From Ruminococcaceae bacterium HV4-5-B5C (GTDB lineage Bacteria; Bacillota; Clostridia; Oscillospirales; Acutalibacteraceae), in assembly GCA_900184925.1 (NCBI GenBank), contig FXYJ02000003.1, positions 1-64,000 of the forward strand: 64,000 nt of DNA, read 5' to 3'. Of this stretch, positions 17,631 to 26,647 are shown in pieces. Below the pieces are notes generated by a model, which was not told where the DNA came from, searched no databases, and saw only the letters and a program-made list of their open reading frames with translations. Position numbers and translations under genes: made by a program. The first letter of the stretch is position 1; the number at the start of each line of letters is the position of its first letter.

Positions 17631-17987
17631 TTACGGACATTTGAAAAATCTTTGCAAAAATTTTTCGTTACAGTCAATACTCTTTCCAGTATCCGAAGCA
17701 ATCCGCGCCCATGAACGATTTTTGCGGTAATGCATATCAAGCAACGTTTTTGCCCTCACGTCCTCAATCCCGTCTATGTAAGCGTCCAGTGCCGCTTTCT
17801 TCCGAGTAAGCTCGCTTACCTCACTGACTGCCGCATCGTCCTTACGGACGCCGTGGAGTGTGATGGAGTGTGCCACATACGGGTAATCAGGAGACGAACC
17901 CACGACGGAATCTGTGACGACGGTAGTCTGCAGAATATTCAACCGGACAACGATATTGTGATAGTTTTCAAGATCCGCTCTGGTCAT
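17631..17987 (-). CDS. ArpU/DUF1492-like phage regulator
   Basis: 118 residues starting at MTRADLENYHN. The middle has a helical KKAALDAYIDGIEDVRAKTLLDMHYRKNRSWARIASD segment, which resembles sigma-70 region 4-like helices of DUF1492 / ArpU late regulators. Last gene of the early operon, just before the terminase genes, is the usual place for a late-gene activator in Gram-positive phages. Only the C-terminal half resembles the family; the N-terminal half is unrecognised. Overlaps the upstream gene by 20 bases. Confidence 0.65.
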   Translation of the reverse strand: MTRADLENYHNIVVRLNILQTTVVTDSVVGSSPDYPYVAHSITLHGVRKDDAAVSEVSELTRKKAALDAYIDGIEDVRAKTLLDMHYRKNRSWARIASDTGKSIDCNEKFLQRFFKCP

Positions 17988-18285
17988 GTTTTGGCGCCTC
18001 CACCAATGCTCGCAGCAATAACAGGTAGTTGATGCTGTCGCAGATTTTTTCGTCCCACATTGCCGCCGTGTACTTACCGCCGCGGCACATATCGTAAACA
18101 CTGACGGTGTGCTTGGCCATCATGCCTGCAAGCGCCTGTAGCGGCGTGATGTCTTCCAACTTTGCCGCCACCTGAAAATTATGCAGCCTGTCTTCCGTGG
18201 CATATTCCCTCGCCTTAACTACAAGCACGTCCGTGCAGCGTTTCAGTGTGGAATTGACTACCTTCTCGAAATCTTCCGAAGTCAT
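17968..18285 (-). CDS. small helical phage protein (MazG/DUF1599-like)
   Basis: 105 residues, all helical, with VKAREYATEDRLHNFQVAAKL and MWDEKICDSINYLLLLRALV. The acidic helix pairs and the D-x-x-N-Y pattern recall the all-alpha nucleotide-pyrophosphatase-like proteins encoded by many phages. This is weak, by-eye similarity. It overlaps the helicase stop (ATGA-type) and the regulator downstream. Confidence 0.6.
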   Translation of the reverse strand: MTSEDFEKVVNSTLKRCTDVLVVKAREYATEDRLHNFQVAAKLEDITPLQALAGMMAKHTVSVYDMCRGGKYTAAMWDEKICDSINYLLLLRALVEAPKHDQSGS

Positions 18286-19685
18286 GCCGATTTCTCCTCC
18301 TTCGCTTTCTCAATTCTGACCCGCAGTGCCCGCAGAAGACTTTCCTGCGTTGTGCTCTTGCCCTGCAGCGCATCAAGGACGTCTTCGTCCATGCTGCCCT
18401 GTACAACGAGGTTATGGACAAACACCCGGTTTTTCTGGCCCTGCCGGTGAAGCCTTTTGTTCGCCTGCTGGTACAACTCCAAACTCCAGTTCAGCCCGAA
18501 CCATATGACATGGTTTCCGCCGTCCTGCAGATTCAGGCCGTATGCCGTGCTGGCCGGGTGCGCCAGCAGCAGATCTATTTTGTGACTGTTCCAGTCGTCC
18601 GCATCCTGCGGTCCCTGGTATACCCGGACCCGCAGCCCGCTTTTCGCTGTGGCTTTCAGGATCCGATCCCGGTCGTGCTTGAAGTTATAAAACACAAGTG
18701 CCGACTGCCCCTGCAGGGCTTCCACGGTTTCAAGAAACGCCTCGATTTTGCACTGGTGAATTTCCACGACCTGCTTATTTTCGCCGTACACGGCTCCGTT
18801 ACCAAGCTGCAGCAGCTTGTTCCCCAGTGTCGCCGCCGTGGTCGCCGTAATCTGCTCCTCGTCAACTTCCAGCAGCATGTCGCGTTCCAGCTTTTTGTAA
18901 GCCGCTTTTGCCCGGGGATCCAACTGCACCGGAATGTCGTCATAAACCATTTCGGGAAGTTCCAGATAATCGGACGCTTTCATGCTGATGCAGATATCGG
19001 CCAGCTTCCCGTAGATACTGTCTCCGGCACCGTCTTTCGGCTTGTAGCTGAAGACCTGCTGTGCGTTCCTCTGATCAGGGTCGAAATACCGCTGCCGGAA
19101 TCCGCCAATTGTCTTCCCGAGGCGTTCGCCGCCGTCCAGAAGGTACATTTGCGCCCAAAGGTCAATCAACCCATTCGGTGCCGGTGTCCCAGTCAGCTCC
19201 ACCATGCGGGAAATTTTATTCCGAACCCAGGTCAGGGACTTGAACCGTTTCGCCTGATGGTTTTTGAAGCTGCTGCTTTCGTCGATGACCACCATATCAA
19301 ACGGCCAGTCATTCCGGTAGTAGTCGACAAGCCACTGAACATTTTCCCGATTGATGACATACACGTCGCCCGGCGTATTCAACGCGCGGATCCGCTTTGG
19401 CAGACTTCCAAGCACCGGGATGATCCGCAACAGTTTCAGGTGATCCCACTTCTGCGCCTCATTGTTCCATGTCGCCTCGGCGACCTTCTTCGGTGCTATG
19501 ACTAGCACCCGGCGGACGGCAAATCGGTTATACTTCAGGTCGTTTACGGCGGTCAGGACGATAACTGTCTTGCCAAGGCCCATATCAAGCCAAAGGCCAA
19601 GGCCGGAACCGGGGACCGGCATTTCCTCAATCCGGTCAATGCAGTATGCCTGATAGGGCCATGGAACAAATTGTTTACTCAACAT
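18282..19685 (-). CDS. SNF2-type DEAD/DEAH helicase
   Basis: 467 residues from MLSKQFVPWPYQAYC. Motif I is LDMGLGKTVIVLT, motif II VIDESSSFKN (DES- variant of DEAH), motif III ELTGTPAPNGL, and motif VI QANKRLHRQGQ. These define an SNF2-like superfamily 2 ATPase, common in siphophage replication operons beside VRR-NUC. The start used overlaps the VRR-NUC stop by 11 bases. Likely a DNA translocase or helicase in phage replication or recombination. Confidence 0.9.
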   Translation of the reverse strand: MLSKQFVPWPYQAYCIDRIEEMPVPGSGLGLWLDMGLGKTVIVLTAVNDLKYNRFAVRRVLVIAPKKVAEATWNNEAQKWDHLKLLRIIPVLGSLPKRIRALNTPGDVYVINRENVQWLVDYYRNDWPFDMVVIDESSSFKNHQAKRFKSLTWVRNKISRMVELTGTPAPNGLIDLWAQMYLLDGGERLGKTIGGFRQRYFDPDQRNAQQVFSYKPKDGAGDSIYGKLADICISMKASDYLELPEMVYDDIPVQLDPRAKAAYKKLERDMLLEVDEEQITATTAATLGNKLLQLGNGAVYGENKQVVEIHQCKIEAFLETVEALQGQSALVFYNFKHDRDRILKATAKSGLRVRVYQGPQDADDWNSHKIDLLLAHPASTAYGLNLQDGGNHVIWFGLNWSLELYQQANKRLHRQGQKNRVFVHNLVVQGSMDEDVLDALQGKSTTQESLLRALRVRIEKAKEEKSA

Positions 19686-20010
19686 CCTGCATCTCCAAAT
19701 CTTCGATGTCCTGCTCTGTGGGATAGCCCCTTCCAGTAGCCAGTTGAATGACTCGGTCGGCACCCTGCTTACTATCGACCTTTCCAAAAACCACGAATCC
19801 CATCTTCCGCAGTTCTCGGTGTCTATTGCGTTGCAGTTTCGTCGGCTTTTCTCCCGGGCGTTTCGTTTCCACAAAAAACGCTCGTCCGCCCGGTAGGCAA
19901 ACCAGTCTATCCGGGACGCCGTCGTTTCCGGGACTGACGAACTTATACGCTTTACCGCCCAGCTCTTTCACCCGGTCGCGGAGATATGCTTCAATCGTAC
20001 TTTCACGCAT
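19675..20010 (-). CDS. VRR-NUC domain nuclease
   Basis: 111 residues covering one VRR-NUC fold. RESTIEAYLRDRVKELGGKA precedes the catalytic block GNDGVPDRLVCLPGGRAFFVETKRPGEKPT (D and E-x-K), and ends with a helical QRNRHRELRKMGF. Stand-alone phage VRR-NUCs are structure-selective endonucleases probably used on replication intermediates. The RBS GGAGG lies nine bases upstream of the ATG. It is encoded just after the iteron-like region. Confidence 0.9.
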   Translation of the reverse strand: MRESTIEAYLRDRVKELGGKAYKFVSPGNDGVPDRLVCLPGGRAFFVETKRPGEKPTKLQRNRHRELRKMGFVVFGKVDSKQGADRVIQLATGRGYPTEQDIEDLEMQDVE

Positions 20011-20153
20011 TTTGTTTTTTCCTCCATACTCTATAGAGTCTCAGTCTCTAACGCGCGGCTGCGCGAGGGTATTACGTGCAATTAGGTGTATTAGGCGCAT
20101 CAAGCGGGAAAATGATTCTCTATTTATCTATAAATAAAGTAATATTAGAAAGA

Positions 20154-20276
20154 TTGTCACATTGTCACAAATAGCGTTTTCTTTAGCTTTTATGCGGTTT
20201 TTTCTGTTGACAAACTTTGTCACTAGATTGTCACTTTGTCATATAAGATTGTCACGCGTGACAATCAGTTTGTCAC
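20154..20276. repeat. TTGTCAC iteron-like cluster
   Basis: Six exact TTGTCAC copies (20154, 20162, 20217, 20228, 20249, 20270), one variant (TTGTCAT, 20236) and one inverted copy (20258) occur in 123 bases. Copies at 20249 and 20258 form a perfect 20-bp palindrome, GATTGTCACGCGTGACAATC (20247-20266). The cluster sits at and beyond the 3' end of the primase gene. Likely a replication origin or a multi-site operator; the rest of 20011-20153 shows an ACTCTATAGAGT palindrome and no gene. Confidence 0.75.
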
Positions 20277-22700
20277 ATCCTTTTCAAAGCCGCGCTGCCA
20301 CTTACAATAGCCAAAACGAGCCGAATTTTTCATCCGCTTCCATTCCGGCATCATAGAAATAATTGCATTGATTTCTGCTGAATCAGAATTTCGAATCATC
20401 CTCAAATCGTTTCCCAGTGCTTCGCACCAGACTTCCAGCGCACAAACCCGCCGACGTTCTGTCAGCTTCAAATCCGGGGCTTTCTCGCCATTATTCCAGT
20501 ACATTAGTCGTTGCGTCAGGTTCATGTTTTCCCAGCCCTCCGGCACCCTCTGATCGAGAAAGTCAAGGATAATCCCCTCACGGGTACTGTGTTCCCTATG
20601 GCCTTCCTGTTCCTCTTTCGCAACCTTTTCAACATCACCGGATAAGTAAAGGGGCTCCCCGAGCCGCCAGCGAACCACGGCTTCCGCCCATAGCTGATCG
20701 ATTTCTTCGTCAAGATCCTTGAATACACTTTTTGTCGGTTGAGTTACCGCGAGGTCCACCGGCCAGAAGCGCCGACCGCCGGTCGGGTCTCGCAGATATT
20801 CGCCGTTGTTGGATGTACCGAAGAATACACAGCACCGGGGGCACTCTTGAACATGTCGGCCATAAGCCGCACGGAAGCGGTCTACCCTCTGGCTAAGAAA
20901 TTGCTTGATTCGTCCGACCTCTGATCTATTGAACGCTTCCAGTTCGCCTATCTCGACAATCCAGATACCTTGAATCAGTTCACAGGCTTCTTTCCCTTCA
21001 AAGGTTTTCAGGCCGTCAGTGAACCATTTCCGGCCCATTTTATTCAACAGTGTTGATTTACCAAGGCCCTGCGGTCCCGTTAATATTGGCATAGTATCGT
21101 ATTTGCACCCTGAGTCAAGCGCCCGGGCAACCGCTGCAGTAAACGATTTCCGGGTGACCGCCCGTACATACTCGGTGTCGGCGGCTCCCAGGTAATTGAT
21201 GAATAGCGTATCTAGCCGCGGCACTCCATCCCATGACAAGCCCCGGAGATAATCTTTCACTTCGTTATAGGTGTGGTTGTTCCCACACAGGCCAAGTGCA
21301 TCCGTGACTTTGTCCTTACCAGTGATTCCATAAACCTTTTCCAGATACCACCGAGTCCCTTTATCATCATTGTCGTTCCATGTGCGGAAACCCGGATGCG
21401 TGAGGTCCCACGGCAGGGTATCCGCCGCAATGCCGCGCTTTGCGAATTCATCGTAAAGAATACGCCCTTTTATCAGCGGGTCGTTTTCCAAAATAGTGAG
21501 CACGTTGTCTGCGGTCTTTGCAGGTACTCCGGTCTGCGGACTGACCTGTAGCTTGTCCATCCAGTCTTTCGGCTCATCGGCCGTTCCGACGCTAGACACC
21601 GCATCGGAGAAGTCCTTCGTCGCATTTTGGTATCGTTCCCGGTTCAGCAGCGCCGCAACGTCCTGATCGGCAACGGCCAGCTTGCACATTTCAGTGTAAG
21701 ACGGCAGACGGTTTGTCGGTGTGCCTGCCTCTGCAGCGTCGTCCTTGTCCCCGAACACATGCAGGCGCACGAGGTCAAAGGCATTGACCAGCCGCCCACC
21801 GCACGGATCCGTGGCATGGTGTGAGAACAGGAACGTCCCATTGTCGTAGACAACTGCGCCGCCTGTGGTGCTGCCTGCCGCGTATGTATACCGGTCGGAG
21901 GTATTATCTACAGGCACATAAACGCCCGGGAGGAACTTGTCCATGGCGCTGAGAACGTTGTAGGTACGGCAGAATGCGCCAACAACACCGGGCTTTGCCG
22001 TCGGGTCGCCCTGCTTCGCGGCAAGGCGTTTGTGACTGTCCGTGATGCCCGGCACCTGCGGCCAAACGTTGACATCGTGCCAGTCCTGCCCGGCCTGAGT
22101 ATAAAGCCCAAGCATGCCGTCGGCGGAGAGAAAAGGCTTGTCCCCGTAAGTGTAGACATATTGGCTGTCGGCGCAGCAGGACGGCCAGTACATGAGGCGG
22201 GAGGCCTCAAAGGTTGAAGGGTCACACAGTTCAATGCCGATAAGCTCCGCGGACTTCCGGGCAATCGGTTCATACTCGTCCGCCGTTGCCGTGCGGTCAA
22301 GCGGCAGCAGAATACGAAGCCGGGGAGCCGCCGGGGAGTACTTGCGGGTGGAATAAACGCCGTACCCGCAGCCGAGGGAATCCACACGGCGCAGCACATC
22401 GTCCGTACCGCCTGCGGGGACGTGGTCGAGATCAAGAGTCAGCACATCGCGACCATCAATGGATCCGGCTTTGCGCCGGCCGCCGTTATGGACAATACCG
22501 CCCACGAACCCGCCGACGTCTTTGAGGTTGTCCTGCTGTGCCTTTGTCAGCTTCAGGTACGCGTCAAGGGTTTCGGTACCGCGTGTCGGCACCTGCAGGC
22601 GTTCGACGAGCTCCGACCAGTAAAGCGTCTGCAGTGGCCAGCGGGTCGCGTTTCGGCTGCTCCCGGCGCTGATGGTAATTTGTCGGTCATTTTGGAGCAT
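20265..22700 (-). CDS. VapE-type primase/helicase
   Basis: 811 residues. The N-terminal third (VGGFVGGIVHNGGRRKAGSI, LTLDLDHVPAGG, YSTRKYSPAAPRLRILLPLD) looks like the archaeo-eukaryotic primase-like domain of phage VirE-associated proteins. The C-terminal half carries the P-loop ILTGPQGLGKSTLLNKMG, then LIQGIWIVEIGELEAFNRSE and CVFFGTSNNGEYLRDPTGGRRFWPV, diagnostic of the virulence-associated E ATPase domain. It is the replication initiator/helicase of the phage. Its 3' end overlaps the TTGTCAC repeats. Confidence 0.9.
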   Translation of the reverse strand: MLQNDRQITISAGSSRNATRWPLQTLYWSELVERLQVPTRGTETLDAYLKLTKAQQDNLKDVGGFVGGIVHNGGRRKAGSIDGRDVLTLDLDHVPAGGTDDVLRRVDSLGCGYGVYSTRKYSPAAPRLRILLPLDRTATADEYEPIARKSAELIGIELCDPSTFEASRLMYWPSCCADSQYVYTYGDKPFLSADGMLGLYTQAGQDWHDVNVWPQVPGITDSHKRLAAKQGDPTAKPGVVGAFCRTYNVLSAMDKFLPGVYVPVDNTSDRYTYAAGSTTGGAVVYDNGTFLFSHHATDPCGGRLVNAFDLVRLHVFGDKDDAAEAGTPTNRLPSYTEMCKLAVADQDVAALLNRERYQNATKDFSDAVSSVGTADEPKDWMDKLQVSPQTGVPAKTADNVLTILENDPLIKGRILYDEFAKRGIAADTLPWDLTHPGFRTWNDNDDKGTRWYLEKVYGITGKDKVTDALGLCGNNHTYNEVKDYLRGLSWDGVPRLDTLFINYLGAADTEYVRAVTRKSFTAAVARALDSGCKYDTMPILTGPQGLGKSTLLNKMGRKWFTDGLKTFEGKEACELIQGIWIVEIGELEAFNRSEVGRIKQFLSQRVDRFRAAYGRHVQECPRCCVFFGTSNNGEYLRDPTGGRRFWPVDLAVTQPTKSVFKDLDEEIDQLWAEAVVRWRLGEPLYLSGDVEKVAKEEQEGHREHSTREGIILDFLDQRVPEGWENMNLTQRLMYWNNGEKAPDLKLTERRRVCALEVWCEALGNDLRMIRNSDSAEINAIISMMPEWKRMKNSARFGYCKWQRGFEKDVTN

Positions 22701-22711
22701 AACCCGGCCTC

Positions 22712-23203
22712 CTATTTCTCGGATGAAAATTCTCCGTAAAAAAGTCGTGCGGTTTCTTGATATTTTTGTGCCGCCTGTTCTGCGGTATCGAAGAGACCAA
22801 GGTGTATCTGTTTTCCGTTTATTACAATGTAAGCCCGAAATTTCCCGGCTTTTTTGTGATATGAAACGCCTTTGTAGCCCGTAGCATTATCTGAGCGAAT
22901 TGGGGTATTTATAGCGTTTTCTTGCTTCGTACAGATTCGCAGATTCCTAAGGGTATTGTTTAAAGGATTACGGTCAATATGATCTACAATCTCATCCGGT
23001 TTCGCGCCGGTTAAAAATCTTTGCATTGAGATAGCGCTTTTAGCGCTGTGTGTCATAACATAACCGTTTCCGCCTTTACACCATGTGCGGGTTTGCAAAC
23101 GAGGTATGCTCTCTGTAGAAACAAGAGCAATAGATCCGTCGGATAACAGGCATTCTGCTACATCGCCCTTAATTTTATAAGTATTTCCTTTCGTATTTAT
23201 CAT
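22712..23203 (-). CDS. HNH-AP2 homing-type endonuclease
   Basis: 163 residues from MINTKGNTYKIKGD. The HNH core is DEIVDHIDRNPLNNTLRNLRICTKQEN, followed by an AP2/ERF-like DNA-binding domain (GYKGVSYHKKAGKFRAYIVIN, IHLGLFDTAEQAAQKYQ). The start overlaps the polymerase stop (ATGA) and has AAAGGA upstream. It is inserted between the polymerase and primase genes, the usual place of free-standing homing endonucleases. Confidence 0.9.
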   Translation of the reverse strand: MINTKGNTYKIKGDVAECLLSDGSIALVSTESIPRLQTRTWCKGGNGYVMTHSAKSAISMQRFLTGAKPDEIVDHIDRNPLNNTLRNLRICTKQENAINTPIRSDNATGYKGVSYHKKAGKFRAYIVINGKQIHLGLFDTAEQAAQKYQETARLFYGEFSSEK

Positions 23204-25182
23204 TCCTTTGTGAAATATTCCCCGACCCATCCATCCGCGCCTAAGGGTAATCCGGGAGCCCACGGGATTGGTTGGCTCATGATTTTTATAACCGCTTCAA
23301 GGTCTGCCTTTTCCCTCGGGCTGTCAATTACTACTTCATCGTGGATGTGCGTCACAATTGGGTATCCGGCAGCTTCCAGCCGTTCAATGTTCTCCGCGAG
23401 GCAGTCCCGGGCGGTCGCCTGCGTAATATTCTCAACAAGCTTGCCACCCCAGGTATCGGTGACCTCCCATTTGTGCGAGGTCTGGTTCATTCCCCAGTAG
23501 TGCAGGGCGTCGCCGTACTGTCCCGGAGTGATAAACGGTCTTGCATAGTAGAGCTTTCGCCCTGATGGTAGATTAACGGTCATGAACCATTGATCGGTGC
23601 TCTGGTCGCCTTCCATGGCGATTAGCAACCCCCGAACGCCCTGCGGTTTCCCGGTGCTGACGCACTCAATGGAGGCGTTTTCTACCTTGTACCACAGGTC
23701 GCGGATCCGTGGATTGCTCTCCCGCCAGCGGCGCACGATGTCCGGCAGTTCTTCCTCGGCAAGCCCCTGTTTCAGGGCGCCCATGTTGACGAGCGCCCCG
23801 GTACCGCCGCCGTAGCCGAGCGCGAGGGTAGCAATCTTGCCTTTTTGCCGCAGATCCTTATTGACGCCGTTCTTTTCGACCGGCACACCGAACATGCGGG
23901 AGGCCGTCGCGCAGTAGATGTCTTTGCCGCTGCGGAATACGTCCAGCGTGTCGGTCTGCCCGGCCAGCCATGCCACGACGCGGGCCTCAATGGCGCTGAA
24001 ATCCGCGTCGACAAACAGGTTCCCGGATCCCGGGACGAGAGCCGTGCGAATGAGTTGGGAAAGCGTATCCGGCACATTGCCATAGATCAACCGAATATTG
24101 TCGGCCTTGCGGGCTTTCACAAGCTCACGGGCGAAATCAATCATCCCGCCGTGGATATAAGTTCGGGGAAGATTCTGCGGCTGAACAATGCGCCCGGCCC
24201 AGCGCCCGGTGCGGTTGGCTCCGTAGAACATGAGTGTTCCCCGGACGCGACCATCAGCGCAGGCAGCTCCCTCCATGGCTACATATTTTTTGGTTGACGT
24301 TTTCCCGAGTAATTGCCGGATCTCGAGAGCGCGCCGGGCTTCCGGATCAAGGCTGTCGTCATCGAGCAACGTCGTGACGTCGTCCTTACGGAGTGTCGAG
24401 ACGTCATATCCGCGCCCCTGCAGCCATCCCTTCACCTGCGCGAGGCTGTTCGGGTTTTGAAGACCAGTCAGCTGCCGGGCCTCGTCGACCAGCGGACGGG
24501 AAACGGCGTCGTCGCAGTCCAGCGCGCCGCGGATCAGGTCAAGGTCAAGCGCAACGCCGCGGGAGTTGATGCGAAGATCTGTTTCCCACTGGTGCTGCAC
24601 GTCCTCCGGTACCGGGAACGGCGAAAGCCGCCGCTCGATCTCCTGTTCCGCCGTAACGTCGCCCGCGTTGTAGGTCTTGAACAGCTTCCACTTCTCCGGC
24701 TCGTCCTTTGATCGAATGCGTGTCCGCGGATCGCGGTCGGTCGGAGTATGCGGCGTACAAAACAGTTTAATGAGGGCTTTTCCGGTGGTCAGCTTCCGTT
24801 TATCTTCCGGCAGACCGAGGGCTTTGCCGGAAGCGTCCAGACTTGCAGGGTATCCGCAGTACAGCGCATGAAGCATGGTGTCGCGCCACTGCGGGAGCCA
24901 CGCGCAGGGGTCAGGCAGGTCAAAAAACTTTGACAGGCAATACCATTCAAAAGCTGCGTTGTAAGCGTGCTTTACTGTCTTCGGGTCTATGAGCGCATTG
25001 TGAAGCCAGTTCGGCAGCTGATTCCCCGCCGTGAAATCCAGCACAACAGGCGGTGCTCCGTCGAGGGAATACCCGAAAAGCAGTATCTCAAAATCCGGTG
25101 ACTGAACATATTTGTAAAGCCCCGCCTTGTTGATCGGTACCGAGGAATATGTTTCGAGATCAATGTTCAAATTATGGATCAT
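23200..25182 (-). CDS. family A DNA polymerase with 3'-5' exonuclease
   Basis: 660 residues. The N-terminal exonuclease shows LNIDLETYSS (metal ligands D and E) and AYNAAFEWYCLSKFFDL. Polymerase motif A is FVDADFSAIEARVVAWL, motif B is KDLRQKGKIATLALGYG, and motif C is THIHDEVVID. Length and domain order fit the T7-like polymerases of siphophages, without a 5' nuclease. It replicates phage DNA together with the VapE protein. Confidence 0.95.
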   Translation of the reverse strand: MIHNLNIDLETYSSVPINKAGLYKYVQSPDFEILLFGYSLDGAPPVVLDFTAGNQLPNWLHNALIDPKTVKHAYNAAFEWYCLSKFFDLPDPCAWLPQWRDTMLHALYCGYPASLDASGKALGLPEDKRKLTTGKALIKLFCTPHTPTDRDPRTRIRSKDEPEKWKLFKTYNAGDVTAEQEIERRLSPFPVPEDVQHQWETDLRINSRGVALDLDLIRGALDCDDAVSRPLVDEARQLTGLQNPNSLAQVKGWLQGRGYDVSTLRKDDVTTLLDDDSLDPEARRALEIRQLLGKTSTKKYVAMEGAACADGRVRGTLMFYGANRTGRWAGRIVQPQNLPRTYIHGGMIDFARELVKARKADNIRLIYGNVPDTLSQLIRTALVPGSGNLFVDADFSAIEARVVAWLAGQTDTLDVFRSGKDIYCATASRMFGVPVEKNGVNKDLRQKGKIATLALGYGGGTGALVNMGALKQGLAEEELPDIVRRWRESNPRIRDLWYKVENASIECVSTGKPQGVRGLLIAMEGDQSTDQWFMTVNLPSGRKLYYARPFITPGQYGDALHYWGMNQTSHKWEVTDTWGGKLVENITQATARDCLAENIERLEAAGYPIVTHIHDEVVIDSPREKADLEAVIKIMSQPIPWAPGLPLGADGWVGEYFTKE

Positions 25183-25194
25183 TGTGTTTCCTTT

Positions 25195-25812
25195 CTACCG
25201 ATTTGACTTAAAGAATGCTTGGGCAAATCCCGGAGGGGTAATGGCGCGGGCCGCGGCTCGTTGCGCAGCATATCCCTTAAGGCTGAGGATATATTCGGCA
25301 TATTCCGGCGGGTAAACCCGCTTACCCCATGCTCGACCGTTTGAACTGCCGCAGGGATTCTTTTGCGTATAATCTTTAAGCGGAAATTCTTTTACTGTTG
25401 GTATCGGCTCTTTAAAATAGCCCCACAGATCAGTCTTCTTGCGCTTATCGCCGCCAAATTGCCACTGCTCAAACTGATATTTTGGAATTCCAAGGAACTG
25501 CCGCAAGAAGCCGACCGGATTTTCAAGCGCCCAAAATTTAAGTGATCCATCCAAGCGGCATTTCCAGATAATCCGCAAACATGCTGATACTATGGACATA
25601 CCGCCCTGAAAGTCGCGAGGCGACCCACCTTTTGCGAGTGAAAATTCGGTACAGGGCGGCGCTGCAAGAATACCGTAAACGTTTTCCGGTGGCTCGTATG
25701 TACGGACATCCTTCTCCGGAAGAGTTATCAACCGGACATCGTATCCGGCTTCTTTGTATGGGCGGCTCCATGCGCCGGTGCCGCCGCAAAGGTCGAGAAT
25801 TATTTTTGTCAT
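25195..25812 (-). CDS. compact C5 cytosine methyltransferase-like protein
   Basis: 205 residues, half the usual length of Dcm-type enzymes. Motif I is DLCGGTGAWSRPYKEAGYDV, motif IV GILAAPPCTEFSLAKGG (catalytic PPC Cys), and motif VI WALENPVGFLRQFL. The C-terminal part lacks an evident target-recognition domain and motif X. Such short proteins occur in phage replication operons and may still methylate DNA, or act through a partner; activity is inferred. Position between polymerase and ssDNA-binding protein suggests modification of phage DNA. Confidence 0.75.
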   Translation of the reverse strand: MTKIILDLCGGTGAWSRPYKEAGYDVRLITLPEKDVRTYEPPENVYGILAAPPCTEFSLAKGGSPRDFQGGMSIVSACLRIIWKCRLDGSLKFWALENPVGFLRQFLGIPKYQFEQWQFGGDKRKKTDLWGYFKEPIPTVKEFPLKDYTQKNPCGSSNGRAWGKRVYPPEYAEYILSLKGYAAQRAAARAITPPGFAQAFFKSNR

Positions 25813-25883
25813 ATTAGTGCTCCTATGTGGATTTCGAGCTCGATTGGGGCGGGGCCTTGTCCGATGGCCCCGCGGGGAACGGA

Positions 25884-26627
25884 TTAATACTGCTGCATCG
25901 GGTAACCGGGGTACTGTGCTCCCTGCTGGGGAGCGTATGTCTGGTAGCCCTGGGCGAGCTGCGGCGGATATCCCTGCGGCATATCGGCCGGCTGCTGCGC
26001 GGCATACTGCGGAACCGGAGCCTGCGGTGCATAACCCGGGTACTGCGGAGCTGCCGCCGCATATGCACCGGAGGACGGCGGTACCTCGACACTGCCGAAG
26101 TCATCCTCGGCACTTGCACGCTGGCCGCCAAGCGCTTCTCCTTCTGCGGTTTTCTGCACATTGTCCAATGCCACACCGATACCTTTGTTCTGCGGGGCAT
26201 TGTAGCCGAAGAACGACACTCCAACGTTGGCGTACATGCCGGAGTAGATCTGCGTCGCGTCAAGAACGGGCTGCAGATTTAAGTCGACCACGGTGACCGG
26301 CTGTTTGCTGGACGCAGTAAAGACCCAGCACCCTTTGCATTCCTCACCAAACGGCTGACCGTCGGACGGGCGGGTACCGTCCCCGTCGTGAACACTGACC
26401 TTCGGAGCTGCCGGAAACGCTTTCCCGTACTTTTCGATCGCTTTCTGCGTTGCGGCTGCGATAGCGGCATCCATCCGGGCCTTGTTGTCTCCCGGCTGTT
26501 TGGGCACAAGAATCGTCGCGCTGTACTTGGGTTCCTGTCCGGGCTGGGAAGCATACGGCTTGTCGAGGTGGGTATAGGACAGACGGACATTGCGAAGGAC
26601 TACATGAGCTGCGTTGTTATTAGGCAT
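25884..26627 (-). CDS. ssDNA-binding protein (DUF2815 type)
   Basis: 247 residues. DUF2815 region 1-150: VVLRNVRLSYTHLDKPYASQP, YSATILVPKQPGDNKA, KGCWVFTASSKQPVTVVDLN, and IYSGMYANVGVSFFGYN. The tail is a Gln/Tyr/Pro/Gly-rich low-complexity region (AAAPQYPGYAPQAPVPQYA). This fits T7 gp2.5-like OB-fold proteins with a disordered C-terminus. Made with the polymerase and nuclease as part of the replication module. Confidence 0.85.
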   Translation of the reverse strand: MPNNNAAHVVLRNVRLSYTHLDKPYASQPGQEPKYSATILVPKQPGDNKARMDAAIAAATQKAIEKYGKAFPAAPKVSVHDGDGTRPSDGQPFGEECKGCWVFTASSKQPVTVVDLNLQPVLDATQIYSGMYANVGVSFFGYNAPQNKGIGVALDNVQKTAEGEALGGQRASAEDDFGSVEVPPSSGAYAAAAPQYPGYAPQAPVPQYAAQQPADMPQGYPPQLAQGYQTYAPQQGAQYPGYPMQQY

Positions 26628-26647
26628 AATTCATTTTCTCCTTTGAT

